Source: Halichoerus grypus (taxonomy: Eukaryota > Chordata > Mammalia > Carnivora > Phocidae). Taken from it: a stretch of 64,000 bases of DNA. Below the pieces are notes generated by a model. That model made no database searches and was not told the DNA's origin. It saw nothing but the letters and a program-made list of their open reading frames with translations. Both the position numbers and the translations under genes were made by a program. The DNA is taken from assembly GCF_964656455.1 (NCBI RefSeq), contig NC_135719.1, positions 128,383,444 through 128,447,443 of the forward strand, in the 5' to 3' direction. Shown here piece by piece: positions 1 to 11,770 of this stretch (position 1 is the first letter of the stretch; each line of letters starts with the position of its first letter).

Positions 1-172
1 CCAGAAAAGGAGAAAAAGACTTGCTTTGTTTTCATCATGGAGTTACAAATCCAGACAAGTAGCATGAGTAGTTTCTTGTTTTTATCTGGGCCAAAGATTG
101 ATTTTTCTTTTTAATGTTTTTGAAAGACCCAAGATCCCTGTGATTAAAGCAAGGATTTGAAACTCAAACATC

Positions 173-350
173 AGGTACCTGTGTGGCTCAGATGGTTAAG
201 TGTCTGCCTTCAGCTCAGGTCATGATCCCGGGGTCCTTGGATCGAATTCCGCATCGGGCCCCCTGCTCCTTGGGGAGCCTGCTTCTCCCTCTGACTCTCT
301 GTCTGTCTGTCTGTCTCTCATGAATAAATAAATAAAATCTTTAAAAAAAA
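173..350 (+). mobile_element. Can-SINE (tRNA-Lys-derived), full length
   Basis: The copy has the tRNA-like head (gtggctcagatggttaag), the B-box region near 240, a (CTGT)n stretch at 299-317 and the tail aataaataaataaaatcttt plus A-run. A perfect 15-bp target duplication, tgaaactcaaacatc, lies at 158-172 and 351-365, so both ends are exact. It is non-autonomous and depends on L1 machinery. The intact duplication suggests a carnivore-age insertion. Confidence 0.95.
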
Positions 351-365
351 TGAAACTCAAACATC

Positions 366-697
366 TATGGAAACTTAGAACATGCAGAGAAAGAGGACTG
401 CCTACTGGGTGGGGTCTGTGAAGACCTAAAGAGAACATGCCTCTTGTAAAAGGGATTGCCTTTTTTTTAGGATCAGGGAATGAATTGCCCAGGGGAAATA
501 TGGCCATCGTTTGACCAGAAATTTCAATTTTTTAAGAGAAGTTGAAAATCCGTATTTTCATTTGTTTTCCTGATTATTTTAATATACATTTAAGTGTTTA
601 AAACATTCTATTGGCCAAATAAAACATACAGACTTCTAATCTGTGACCTCTGTTTTACTGCTACATGAGGGAGAACTTATGTCACCCAAATGAGGGA
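366..697. other. No gene or repeat recognised
   Basis: AT-rich single-copy-looking DNA with a short T-run near 460. No exon-like frame or known repeat is visible. Confidence 0.5.
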
Positions 698-905
698 ACC
701 CTATGTACTGAGTATCCACAGTGTTTTAGGCATTTTATAAGCCACCTCATGAAGTTCTCAAAATAACCCTGTGTTTAGAAATCGTCATGTCCTTCTAATA
801 GATGAAAGTGAGGTACAGAGAAGTTAAATGATTTTGCCAAGTTCACACAGCCTACAAGTGGCTAATGCAGGTCTGAATTTGGGTTCATTTTGACTACAAA
901 GAGCT
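698..905 (-). repeat. MIR (tRNA-derived ancient SINE)
   Basis: The stretch aligns by eye with the reverse complement of the MIR core: gtgaggtacagagaagttaa followed by gccaagttcacacagc and a tail of the 'gaatttgggttc' type. It is strongly diverged and boundaries are approximate. Confidence 0.75.
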
Positions 906-1454
906 ACTGATTCGGTGATACCATGCCTCCTGTCCTCTGGGAGGAAGTGTCCTTCTCAGTGATATTACATCACTATTAGTGGTCACTGTTTGGGGTCCAA
1001 GGCCATGTCAATTGTTCTCCAAATGTTAGACCCACTGATATATGAGGCAGATACTGGACTAGCTCTCCTTTGATTAGAGCAAACTACAAGCTAGTAATTG
1101 ATCACCGATCTTTCTGGGGTTGTCAAACTTAGATTTAGACCATTTTATAAAATCACCCCTCTATGTCCTTGGAGTCCGTATGTATAGTCTATAATTTCTA
1201 GATTCCACATTATCTATATATTTCATGTGTGAAACTAATCTTCCTGAATTGTAACCAAAATGTGGCTATTAGCCTCAAATTGGAGGTATGTGTGTGGTGG
1301 TGAAATCTATCCACTGATATGCCAGTTATCTTTAAAATTAAAGGAAATTGTCATTCATTTTATATTGGGAATTTTGTGACACTTCTTGAGACACCTAGGA
1401 TCTCCCTGAGTTGTTAGAAAACCAGAGCGTGGTGTCAAGCTGTCGTCTGTGCCT
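906..1454. other. No gene or repeat recognised
   Basis: Unremarkable AT-rich sequence; no known repeat, RNA gene or credible exon seen. Confidence 0.5.
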
Positions 1455-1590
1455 GTCATTCGTTTTTGAATAGATTACGAACTCTTAGAGGATTAGGCTT
1501 GTGTCTATATAGTTGTCTTTATACTGAGATGAAGGCTTGCACAGCATTATCTAAATTGGGTGTTTAATAAATGCTTTTTGATGAGAATAA
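1455..1590 (+). repeat. L2 LINE 3' end
   Basis: The layout matches the L2 3' end: 'gattacgaactcttagagg', then 'gcttgcacagcattat', then the terminal 'gtgtttaataaatgcttttt'. Old, diverged and truncated at the 5' side. Confidence 0.65.
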
Positions 1591-2339
1591 TGGTATGGAA
1601 ATAAAACTCTTGAAATCCAGAGTCTGCCTGGATTTCTTGCCTCATTAGGGAAGAAGAGATGAATGTGAATGCTTGAGTAAATATGAATGTAGATCTCATT
1701 CAGGAAACCACACACTCTCTGTGCTTGAAATTCTGGGAGAGAAGAACTTGAAGGGTGTAACTAAGACAGAAATTCTGTGGATTGACATTAATACCAGTAT
1801 TTACCGATCTTCTCTAACAAGGCAGACTCCATTTGGAATCTGGTGATGCACCTCACAGGCCTCAGATTGCCTGACAAATCATACCAAGGTTTACTCAAAG
1901 TCACCGCCATTATGTGTGTAATCACAGGCACACCAGTGCCCAACAGGGGTGAAGGCAGAGGTTAATGGCTTTCTTTATATTTGCATTATACTTGATCTCC
2001 GGCTTTCATGGTCAGATGGGTTTTTATAAAGTCTTCCCATCTAGTGTTCTGAAGTGTTTTCAGGTTGTCTATTTTAGGGCTGTTTTATAGCTGCCCTTTC
2101 ATATATCTGTTTTGTATGCTAGACAATAAGGAAAGAGAATCCAAGATATGAGCTACTGATATTACCATGCACGCTAAGGTAAATATTAAGTCTTTTATTG
2201 AGCTTTCTAAAGGCCAAAGTGTATTTCCTTTTTTATCTAAAATGTTTAAAACTTGGCCCATTCTAACCAGCTGCCTTAATGTATCAAAAGGGCCTTGTAA
2301 GTTTTCTTCTTTGCCACTATGGTGAATTCTTTAAGCTAA
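1591..2339. other. No gene or repeat recognised
   Basis: No recognisable repeat, exon or RNA gene. Contains only short A/T runs. Confidence 0.5.
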
Positions 2340-2448
2340 CTGTTTTTGAGTTTGCACAACAGTATGAATATACTAATGCCACTGAAGTGTATACTTAAAA
2401 GGGTAAATTTTATGTTTTGTACATTTTACTGCATTAAAAAAAATTTTA
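2340..2448 (+). mobile_element. Old L1 3'-UTR end
   Basis: The sequence resembles the common mammalian L1M 3' terminus: 'tgccactgaagtgtatactt', 'ggtaaattttatgttttgta', then an A-rich tail at about 2435-2448. No clear target duplication was found. Confidence 0.65.
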
Positions 2449-3682
2449 AGCATTGAATCAACCATAAAAGGTTGTCAGACTGATCCATAGAGCATGGGCA
2501 ATATTTGCAGGCAGTACTGTAAATGTATGGGTAGAGAATATTGCTGTATAACATTCAAGTGAGAGAAATATCATATTATTTTCTTTTCCCTAAATCAAAT
2601 TAAATTTGGCTCTGAGCTTCTATCTATTGGAAGGGTGCATGAGAAAAATCAATCACATTATGTTTGAGGGAATACATTTCCTAGAATTCTTCAAAAATTT
2701 GGGTGAGACTTTCATGAGATCAGGAAAACAGGAGTGGAGGGTTATATCCTTTCCATAGGCCCCTTTGTAAATATTTCTCTGTTTGCTACATGATGTAACT
2801 CTCTAGTTTGGTCCTTTGCTATCAAGCTTATAGGCTAGTTGGTGGCAGAGAGGCTCCTCATAATGGCCCTCTCTCCCAACCACAAACTTGGCCAGAGAGA
2901 CACTTTCTGCTCTTCTCCAGGCTGAAGTGTTGGTTCCATAGGAACCTCAGGAATCCCTTCCATCTTGGGCGTTACTTCAAAGGGGACATGGATTTCTAGT
3001 ATTCACAGAAACTCACCAATTCCCAGTCCCTTTTCTCACCTCAGAAAAGCTCATGCCTTTTGGTTGGCTCTCTGGTTCCTTATACCCCAGTGCTCAATCA
3101 ACCCTCAGTGAGGGAGGTTGAATTCTGGGTGCCTGATAACTTTGGCTTTTCTACCCTAAGACACAGAAATTGTTAGTGATCTTGAAAATAAAGGATCTGA
3201 GACTCAGAATGGGATAGGCTAGGATCTTCTTGATATGGGGGAGGTACAAATGCTTCTCCATCTTCTGAATGTCCAAGGCAACTAGAACAAGAAGCAATTA
3301 TTCCAGTAGCTTTATCTTTGCTTTGTTTTTACTTATTTTTGCTATGCAAGCATGAATGTTAGTAGCATAATAGTTGCAAATGTGGCTTTAAAGAAAGAGA
3401 GCTATTGGACACTAGAGACTGCTCTTACTACAGGAGACTGGAAAGGAGAAGTCACTTTGGGTTTGGGGACCAGAGAAAATTTCAAGTAAGATGTGAAATT
3501 TGAGCTGGCTTATGTTGAATAACATAGCGGTGAAGCATGCCATACCCTAAAGAATAGTGGTATAAAAGCTCAAAGAGTTTGGGATGAAATAATCAGGTTT
3601 AGAATGTAGACCCTTTGCTCTAGGAAATAATTTTGAGAGGAAGTTGGAGATAATTTTGCCTGGAATGGTTTCTGCATGCCAG
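2449..3682. other. No gene or repeat recognised
   Basis: About 1.2 kb without a recognisable repeat. A 63-codon frame at 2808-2999 shows no domain, no splice context and no similarity I recognise, so it is treated as chance. Confidence 0.5.
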
Positions 3683-3849
3683 TTATTTAATTCATCTAAC
3701 AGGTATTTATTGTGTGCCTACTATATTCCAGGGAGTGTTCTAGGTCCCACTGATTCAGCAATGAACAGGACAGGAAAGGTTCTTTCCTTCATACTGATTA
3801 TATACTAGGTGTGGAGACAAACAATGAAAAAATAAGAAGATACATGAAT
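3683..3849 (-). repeat. L2 LINE fragment, cut by assembly gap
   Basis: Reverse complement of the L2 3' end: 'aggtatttattgtgtgccta', 'gttctaggtcccactgattc', 'gcaatgaacaggacagg'. The right end is lost in the N run. Confidence 0.7.
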
Positions 3850-4049
3850 NNNNNNNNNNNNNNNNNNNNNNNNNNNNNNNNNNNNNNNNNNNNNNNNNNN
3901 NNNNNNNNNNNNNNNNNNNNNNNNNNNNNNNNNNNNNNNNNNNNNNNNNNNNNNNNNNNNNNNNNNNNNNNNNNNNNNNNNNNNNNNNNNNNNNNNNNNN
4001 NNNNNNNNNNNNNNNNNNNNNNNNNNNNNNNNNNNNNNNNNNNNNNNNN
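3850..4049. other. Assembly gap of 200 N
   Basis: Exactly 200 unresolved bases. The round length suggests a placeholder, so true distance is unknown. Frames crossing it are meaningless. Confidence 0.99.
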
Positions 4050-4076
4050 GGTAGCCAAGGTTGAGAAGCACTGCTT
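4050..4076 (+). repeat. Possible hAT (MER5/MER20-like) terminus after the gap
   Basis: 'ggttgagaagcactgcttta' resembles the terminal inverted repeat end of small hAT-Charlie elements (…GAGAACCACTG). The rest of the element would lie in the gap. The match is short, so the call is weak. Confidence 0.4.
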
Positions 4077-4543
4077 TAGAGAGAAGAATCAAAAGAAGAA
4101 AGCGTTTCTTTTTGAGCAGGCAGAAGATGCTGAATGATGGAATGGAGAAGGAGTGATGTGAAGAGTGTAACCCTGCAGGAGTATCCTGGGGCTGGAGGGA
4201 TGATTGTACTTGACCTGGTGATCAATACCATCCAGAGTGGCCTGTTTACAAGGGCGAGGTCTCTAGGTTCTTTAGCTAGTCTCCTTTGCCAGTTTGCTGA
4301 AATGGCTTGTGCCAACTATGGCAGAAGTCAAAGAGTTAAGGTTTGGCTTATTTATTTTCTGCAGATCACAGACAGCTAACTCTCAGAGCTAGACATTAAG
4401 GCAGATGATCCTGAGAGGGAAAAATTTACCCAGGTAATCTTTCCTTCTTGAGGAGGAGCCTAGTGAAAATCAGTTTAAATAATAACAGCCTATAACATAA
4501 GTTCTACATGCAACAATTTTTTTCTATAAAAACTAGGTGTTTT
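4077..4543. other. No gene or repeat recognised
   Basis: Single-copy-looking sequence. Overlapping 79-81-codon frames on both strands have no recognisable content. Confidence 0.45.
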
Positions 4544-4752
4544 GGGGCCCCTGGGTAGCTCAGTCAGTTAAATGTCTGGCTCTTGGTTTTGGCTCAGGTC
4601 ATGATCTCAGGGTCATGAGTTCGAGCCCCACATCAGGCTCCACACTCAGTGTGGAGTCTGCTTGAGATTCTCTCCCTCTCCTTCTGCCTCTGCCCCCACT
4701 TGCACTCTCTCCCTCTTTAAAATAAATAACTAAGTAAAATCTTTAAAAAAAA
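4544..4752 (+). mobile_element. Can-SINE, older subtype
   Basis: The head is ggcccctgggtagctcagtc, the B-box region reads gagttcgagccccacatc, and there is a CT-rich body and aataaataactaagtaaaat tail. It differs from the younger copies here by 'atctcagggtcatgag' and the extra 'cacactcagtgtggagtctg' segment, and its target duplication is degraded (aactaggtg / aatagatg). It is therefore likely one of the older insertions of its class. Confidence 0.92.
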
Positions 4753-5079
4753 CCCAAAATAGATGTTGCCTTAAATTGTCTGTATAAAAAAGTGAGGGGG
4801 GTTCACTATAGGAGAGTAGGATTTGAAGATCCTATAGAGGAAAAAAGATTGGCTTCAGGGACAGATAGGGTGTGAGATGGGTGGAAAGCTGCCACCACAG
4901 CTGAAAGAGGATGAGATTCATACAAGATCCAGTTCAAAAGAGGAGGCTCTTGAACTTAGAGACAATTTGAGGGGACAGGAAAATGATTGTGTGTGATTAT
5001 AAGGAATAGAATAGGAAAAGATACACAATATAGATGGAGACCTCATCTCTTTAAGATCCTAAATAAGAACATCAAGTGA
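4753..5079. other. No gene or repeat recognised
   Basis: Purine-rich sequence with no recognisable element. Confidence 0.45.
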
Positions 5080-5290
5080 GGCAGCGTGGTCAGGAACTGG
5101 GGCTCTAGAGCCCAAACTGAATGAATTCTTCAAACGCTTTAACCCTCAGTTTCCTTGTTTATAAAATGGGAATAATAGTACCTAAGTCAATGGTCACTGT
5201 GAGAATTAATCAGAAAATGCATGGCTGCATGTAAAAGGCTTGGCACAATGCCTGGGACTTAGTAAGGGCCCATTATATAGCAGCTCTCGT
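5080..5290 (+). repeat. MIR
   Basis: Sense MIR: 'accctcagtttccttgttta', 'aaaatgggaataatagtacc', 'ggcttggcacaatgcctggg' and 'ttagtaagggcccattat' appear in the expected order. Confidence 0.8.
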
Positions 5291-5429
5291 TGCAGTGTTC
5301 CTCAACATCATCAAAATTGCCATTATAATTAACGTTGCCTCAGTCATAAAACCATGTCATGTTCACCAACAGCTAATGGGGTCTAGATAAAAGTGAGAAG
5401 GCCAGTGTGGAGCTAAGTTAATATATGAA

Positions 5430-5617
5430 GAAGTCAAAGGTACAACATAGGGAATACAGTCAGTGGTATTGTAGTAGCACTACATGGTGACAGATGGCAG
5501 CGACACTTGTGGTGAGCATAGCATAATGTATAGAGTTATTGAATCACTATGTTGTACACCTGAAACTAACATTGTGTGTCAGCTAAACTTCAATTTAAAA
5601 AAAATGTGAAGTCAAAG
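5430..5617 (+). mobile_element. Truncated L1 3' end with target duplication
   Basis: A Laurasiatherian L1 3'-UTR terminus: 'atggtgacagatggcagc', 'gaatcactatgttgtacacc', 'tgaaactaacattgtgtgtc', then an A-run ending near 5606. The 10-bp gaagtcaaag is repeated at 5430-5439 and 5608-5617, so the inserted body is about 170 bp and heavily 5'-truncated. Confidence 0.8.
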
Positions 5618-6405
5618 CTGTACTCATGTATTCAAAGAGAATCAGAGTTTGATGAAATTCATAGTCAAGTAACTTTTATTCAGTGTCTTCTATGTACCAT
5701 CATTTGTTTCCCTCTAATATACTTTGTTACTTTTAATATTATGGAACAGAGGAGAAGGAATGAGGCTGGACATAGCTGCAGGGGAGAGATTGGTTATGAA
5801 GGGTATGGATGACAAATGTTGGGCAGGGTGATTTCTGAGAAAGTTCTAAGTCATCCATGGCTTAGTTTGCTAATCTTGGAGTAGATGTAAAAGTTATATT
5901 GCCAGTCTTGAAGCCCAAGAAATCTGGTTTTAAATACAATGATGGCATTGGTAAGTAGTGATAGATTCAGTAGACTTCAACCTTTTGCTTGGGTGTCAAT
6001 GAGAAGCACCAAGGTTAATATCTACAGTTATAGTGTAGACGTCTGGATGTGTGTCCCTGGAGGGAAAGTTGATATATGAGCTAGTATGGAAGATTTGGAG
6101 AGAATCTGTGTGAAAAGTAACAATGAAAAGCAAATAAGCAGTTGAGTTCTCTGGGTGGGTAAAGTAGAATATTGGAGAGAATGTTGTTGAAACTTAAGAA
6201 ATAACTATAGCCAGTGAATCATGAGAGGAATTAGCAGAGAACCAAAAAAAATATATATATATATCATTAACATTGTATATAATAATAATGAACTGGGAAT
6301 TAGAAATATCTGGCATGCTAGACTGTGTTGCATATAAGTAACTGGAATTATCTAGCCCTCCATTTCTTCAGTCTGAAAAATAAGGACATTGAATTAGGTG
6401 ATGGC
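5618..6405. other. No gene; short (AT)n only
   Basis: Nothing recognisable apart from an (AT)n run at about 6250-6262. Confidence 0.45.
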
Positions 6406-6419
6406 TAATCCATCTTTTT

Positions 6420-6611
6420 TTTTTTTTTTTTTTTAAAGATTTTATTTATTTATTTGAGATAGAATGAGAGAGAGCACATGAGAGAGGGGAGGGTCAGAGG
6501 GAGAAGCAGACTCCCTGCCGAGCAGGGAGCCCGATGTGGGACTCGATCCAGGGACTCCAGGATCATGACCTGAGCCGAAGGCAGTCGCTTAACCAACTGA
6601 GCCACCCAGGG
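6420..6611 (-). mobile_element. Can-SINE, antisense
   Basis: The T-run and aaagattttatttatttatt open the element on the + strand, and the head ends at gagccacccaggg. The 14-bp target duplication taatccatcttttt at 6406-6419 and 6612-6625 is exact. The extreme 5' end of the element (ggcgc) is missing, a small 5' truncation. Confidence 0.95.
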
Positions 6612-6625
6612 TAATCCATCTTTTT

Positions 6626-8041
6626 GTTTAAAGTACTATGATTCTATAGAGGACAGAGAAGCTTATGGTTTGGGCTCAGTGGTATACAAGCTTAACGCAG
6701 CAATTGAGAAAGTATTTTACCTTTCCAGGTTTTCATACCATGTCCAGCTTTGTTTTATTTGAATGTATTTTAGGATTTCTTTCCCTTGGAGTGAATGGAA
6801 ATAGACATTGTAGAAACATATAAATCAGTGTGCATTTATTGGGGGTGCAGTCAATGGCTTCATGGATAGAAAGTGAAAAGTGGTCTTAGGCTATTTAAAA
6901 TGTTGATTTAAGTAATGCTGGGTTATGAATAGTGACCAGGGTCTAATGAGGACATCACATTAATAGGTTCTGTCCTAACTCTGCTTTTGCCTAGTATGAA
7001 TGAGTGACTAGAATTTGGTGAGAGAGTGCTGTCTGCTGAGCTGCCCCCACTGTTGTTAGAGTACAGCCACAAAGGTGGATTTTTAAGTACACATGCTTTC
7101 CCTGTTATCATATTTGTCCCAGAAACAGACTCCCTATGCTCATTATCAAAAAGCTCATATGTTATCTCCAATTCACATTTTGTTCACCTCATTCTCTTCA
7201 TTGCATTAGTCAAGTTCAGAAACTAGACTGTCAGCTGCCAGACAAGCTGCTCTTTCTCTTTAGAGATAGGTGAACACCATTTAGTAATTCATTATCAAAG
7301 CTTACAGCCCTAGAAGGTGTTTTGGCCTTCAAATCAATTACCCCAGAAAAGCAAGCAATAAAGAAAGGTGAAGTGCCTGGGACAATTAGATGGGCTATCC
7401 ACTTGTCAAAAACCAAATTTCCACCTCTGCAAATTCAGGTTCATATTCTGTCCCTAAGTCATTGGAGGGAAACACAAGATGTTCACTGTCAGTTTAGACT
7501 GTCAGAAAAGCTTGTCCCAAATCTGTAAAGTTGTCACTCCTCGTGTATTGTTGCTGCAGAAACCAGAGATCCAACTTCCTGTGCTTTAACTATCTGACTA
7601 GACAAATGGACCTTTGGGATGATATGTGTGTCTCTGATGAATATCTGAGCTGGAGTTGCAAACAGAGTAACCTGCTTTTGTGAAGTTATTAGAACCCAGA
7701 TTGCATAGAAGATTAATCTGCAGAGTTTGGAAAAAAGTTCTAAAACATGCTATCTTCTTGTGAGGCCTTTGCAACCTATTTGGGGAGTTAAGGCTTATAC
7801 TTACACATCTAGAACCTTATTTTTAGTGGTTTCTTCGCTGTTCTAAATTTCCTGTAATATAGTTCACCAAATACCCAAATGTGATGTCCGTAATGAAGCA
7901 TATGAGAGGTCAGAAAAGAGGCTGAGTTTCTGAGGAAATTGTAGCTTCCATGGAGTTTCACTCACCTAGAACAACTGCCTTCTTCATGGTTAGTGAGACT
8001 CTTTGTTACCTGAATTCTCCAGGCAGCGATCTAACCCAGTA
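6626..8041. other. No gene or repeat recognised (1.4 kb)
   Basis: Overlapping small frames at 6923-7528 on both strands have no recognisable domain. No repeat or RNA gene is identified. Confidence 0.45.
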
Positions 8042-8050
8042 TGGAGTTCT

Positions 8051-8268
8051 TTTTTTTTTTTTTTTTTTAAGATTTTATTTATTTATTTGAGAGAGAGGGA
8101 GAGAGAGCACGAGCAGGAGGAGTGGCAGAGGGAGAGGGAGAAGCAGACTCCCCACTGTTCACGGAGCCCGATGACGACATGAAGCTTGATCCCAAGACCC
8201 TGGGATCATAACGTGAGCCAAAGGCAGACACTTAACCAAGTGAGCCACCCAGGCGCCTCCTCCCCGTC
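8051..8268 (-). mobile_element. Can-SINE, antisense
   Basis: T-run, aagattttatttatttattt, GA-rich body, and the head ending at gagccacccaggcgcctcc. The 9-bp duplication tggagttct lies at 8042-8050 and 8269-8277. It has a diverged middle (8160-8195). It is the last Can-SINE before a 21-kb interval without one. Confidence 0.94.
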
Positions 8269-8277
8269 TGGAGTTCT

Positions 8278-9299
8278 AATTAGGAGCCAGAGTTAGGGAG
8301 TATGCTTAAGTTGACTTTTCCTTCATGTGTGAAGTCAAAAAGAAAAAAAGTGAAGGCTCCAAAGCAAAGGGGGCTTGAGAACCAATGAGAGTATCTGTGA
8401 ACTGTCAATACCCAAGGAGGTCTAGCACATACTGGGTTTGATTTAGTCTGCCACTCGGGATAGGCACGATAGCTCTTGTTTGGTACTTGTCCTTGATGTA
8501 GATGGGAACAAGCATCACCAGGAACAGAATTTCAACTAGAAGCCAGACTTTCTGAACTTATGCTTTTGACTCTTCTGCTGTAGTGGTGAAGTCATAGTCC
8601 TTGCTTCAGGTGGTTCATAGGTGGATACATCCTGAGGTACGTAGGGGTAATTCTTGAGTTTTTCTACTCTAAAACTTACCTCAGAAAAGAAAACAGTCCA
8701 TTCTGGAGGTGTTATGGGAGATAAGAAAAGCCTGCAATGGGTTGTCCCATTGATCATTCTTTTGACTCTTCTCTCTGTGCTGGCTTTTGATCTATCAGTT
8801 TCCTGCTCATGGAAAAAAGAACCTTAACCAGGGACTGCCCGTCTTCTCCAAGGAGTCAGTTAGCTCTCCTTTAGCACACAGAGATAGGCTCTGGTATATC
8901 ATACTGCTATATGTCAGGCCGTGGTTCAATAATTTATATGCAACTTGTCTATAGATCAGCATAGATAAAGAATAAAGTCTAGTATGTAAAAACCTTACAA
9001 AGAAATTAAAACTTATGGTAGCAAAGGATCTGGGAGAATTGGGGAATTTGGGAGCCATTTATGAAATGTATCTCTTTGCTAAAGACCATTTTGGCAAACC
9101 AAAGTGTCTCCTCTACCCATCACCCTGACCCAGGAAAATCTGGACTCTGATAATCATGAATGTAATGATTGAATCCCCCACATCTACTAGCCCACTGCAG
9201 TCATTATGGTGCCTTCATAAGAAAATGGTTCATTTTCATCCATCCCATGGCTAGGAAGCATTTTGTTGAAGTGGTTCCTCATTATGTGAAATTTAAGAT
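8278..9299. other. No gene or repeat recognised (1 kb)
   Basis: A minus-strand 73-codon frame (8536-8757) contains PPEWTVFF and YPYVPQDVSTYEPPEA. This looks less random than its neighbours, but I cannot match it to a family; it could be a chance frame or an eroded retro-element. No start context, splice site pair or homologous flanking frame supports a gene. Confidence 0.35.
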
Positions 9300-9645
9300 T
9301 ATTCATTAATTTATTTATTCACTACATATTAATTGAGCATATACAATGTGCCTGGCACTGGAAAACAAAATAACAAACCACTATACTTATTCTTGAAGTC
9401 ATCTCAGTTTATTCAGAGGTTAATAATAAATAATTATAATACAGAGTGAGACATACCACTGAGTCAAATGCAAATTGCTAAAGAAAATAGCAATGTCTGG
9501 ATTGGTTGGAAAGATTCACAGAGAAGGTGATATTTGTTCAGGGCCTCAAAGAATGAGTAGAAGTTTCCTACGTGAATCAGGGGAAAAGGGAGAATATATG
9601 TGAAAGAAGGTGCATGCATGAGGACACAGAAGATATGGTACAAGT
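9300..9645 (-). repeat. L2 LINE 3' region
   Basis: Reverse-complement L2: 'tattaattgagcatatacaa', 'tgtgcctggcactgg', and further on 'gagaaggtgatatttgttca' followed by 'gggcctcaaagaatgagtag'. Strongly diverged. Confidence 0.7.
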
Positions 9646-11172
9646 TCAAATCTGTATTTCACCACTTACAAGCTGGGTAGTCATTTAGCTTATTTTGAGG
9701 TCTCAATAAATATTCTTATTTGTAAAATATAGATAAGTTATTTCTTGTCTGCTCACAAATTTATACTGAGACTCAACTATCCTCATATTTTTGAAACAAG
9801 TTTGAAAATGAGGTTGGGAAGGATTATTGGATAGGGCGGATGGTTGTCCAACGGATGCCCTTCATGAGGGGAGTAGACAGTATACTGCTCATCACTACAG
9901 TGAAGGTTAGGGGTTGTGAGGATCACAGGGGGCAGAGGAGACACAGACATTAAAATGATGGAGCTGAGAAGTTAATCTGTTTCCTTTTTTTAATAGCTCT
10001 GCATGGAAGCTGTCAGTGGGGCTCTCTCTCAGCTAGATTTATGGCTTCTGAATGACATTGTTTTACTTTGCCATTTGGAGGCTAAACAAGGCTGGAGGGA
10101 ACAAGAGTCTCGTTTTCCTATCAGTGGCAAATGCATATCAATCAATGTAATTGAAGTCCAAATGGAATAATTTATGGGAGACCCATTGCATACTCCCTTG
10201 TCTTCTTTGTCTCTCTCTTTCTCTTCTGTCCTATTCTTTCCACCATCATTTCTTTCTGCTCCTTTCTGGTGTTCCGTCCTGTCTACATGACAAGCACAGC
10301 CAATTAGAAAATGATTGCTTTCACTCTTTGGCCTGTTTCTCTTGATGTTTAGGTTAGTTTGGCATCAGATCCTCTCCAAAGTACACATCTTTCCAAAAAA
10401 GACATCTATCACATTTAATGGGTGCCATTTAGATATTAATCATCAGAAGTAAATGATGAAGGATGAAATTCCTTATTCTTGAAAGTCATATACACAGAGA
10501 GCTAATTAACCAATGCTATGCAAGAGACATGCTCTACCTAAAACCCAGGGTTCATTTTTACAATGACCGCTTAGCAATAAAGGATGGAAAATGAGCAACA
10601 TTTATAGGCTCTTGTATTAATTTGTTTGGGAAGGATGGATGTAAATTTGGGAGCAGGGCATAGCACTCTCACCTTTTTCTTGGGGAAATGGATTATATAC
10701 TTTTATAAAACCTTATAAAAGCTTTAATTACAGTGGGTGGTTTACAATGTAAGATAACACAATGATATAACTGGGTAAGAGGCTCACTCTCTCAGTAGAA
10801 CTTATTTGTGTATCCAGATGAAATAAAAAATGGTGGAATATATATTTTTAGAGGATATACAAAAGGAAACTTGGGGACCAGAAGAAAATAAAAATGAAAA
10901 TTACTTTATTCTTGTCTTTTATTATTTGGGAAATTCTTATTATAGAGGAAGATGACCCACTGCTTTTTAATCTCAGTGATAACTTGGCAGAAAGGAATAG
11001 AAATGAGTGAAGAGGCATGATGTTAGTTGAACTTCAATAAAGTATCCTTATTGTTTATTTTATATCATAGGTTTCTCAAAGTAGGATATTTCTTACCTGA
11101 CTGATATAATTTAGGTGTCATCTTGTCACAAGATAGTCTGTAAGGTGGAGGAAGGTATATATGTTCAGGCAG
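9646..11172. other. Repeat-poor stretch; candidate conserved non-coding sequence
   Basis: No gene or repeat is recognised in 1.5 kb. The part at about 9990-10450 has balanced composition, octamer-like atgcatatcaatcaatgtaa and several TAAT cores. That is the look of conserved non-coding DNA, but conservation cannot be seen from one sequence. Confidence 0.25.
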
Positions 11173-11415
11173 AGGATTGATATTTATTGAGCACATACTA
11201 TGAGTGAGATTCTGTTTTTTTAACATAAACTATATTATTTAATCAACAGTGATATAATTAGGTTATTTCTGTATTTATTTTATAAATGAGAAAAATGGAA
11301 ATAAAAGAGGCTAAGTAACTTGATCAATGTTACATAGCCATGATATATCAGAGTCAGGATTTAAATCCAGGTGTGTCTGACTCTAAATTCCATACTCTTC
11401 ATATTTTACTATGAT
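11173..11415 (-). repeat. MIR
   Basis: Reverse-complement MIR: 'gaggctaagtaacttgatca', 'tgttacatagccatgatata', 'caggatttaaatccaggtgt'. The left part (tatttattgagcacatacta) fits the MIR/L2-type 3' end. Confidence 0.75.
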
Positions 11416-11770
11416 GCCCAATAAATAATTGTTGACAGGGTCATCTTTATTCAAGGTAAGAGAATAGATCTATTGATTTCTCTTAGCCATTTCCATGAAT
11501 CTATTATCAAAACTACTTAACTAATACTTGACTATAATGAGAATAATTCCTGGTATTATTACAGTAGAGACATCTTTGTGTTGCCTGACTAGCATCTTTT
11601 CCGTTTCTTTGGACAATAGCATTGTTTTCCCTATGTGTAATTTAAAACCACCTTTTTTTTTCTGATGGAGGTAGGAACTCATTTCCCTCCAGTTTACCTC
11701 CACTTAGAAGGTTGGGCACATATCTGGGCCTGATCATTCAGAATAACCTATTCTTCTGACCACAGCTCTT

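Noticed and set aside
173..240. A functional tRNA gene (A- and B-box-like sequence)
   Set aside because: It is the tRNA-derived head of a SINE with a flanking duplication and SINE body; no cloverleaf with an intact anticodon stem is supported. The same holds for the other SINE heads.
3798..4137. Frames of 86-108 residues across the gap
   Set aside because: Most of each frame is N, so the open reading is artificial.
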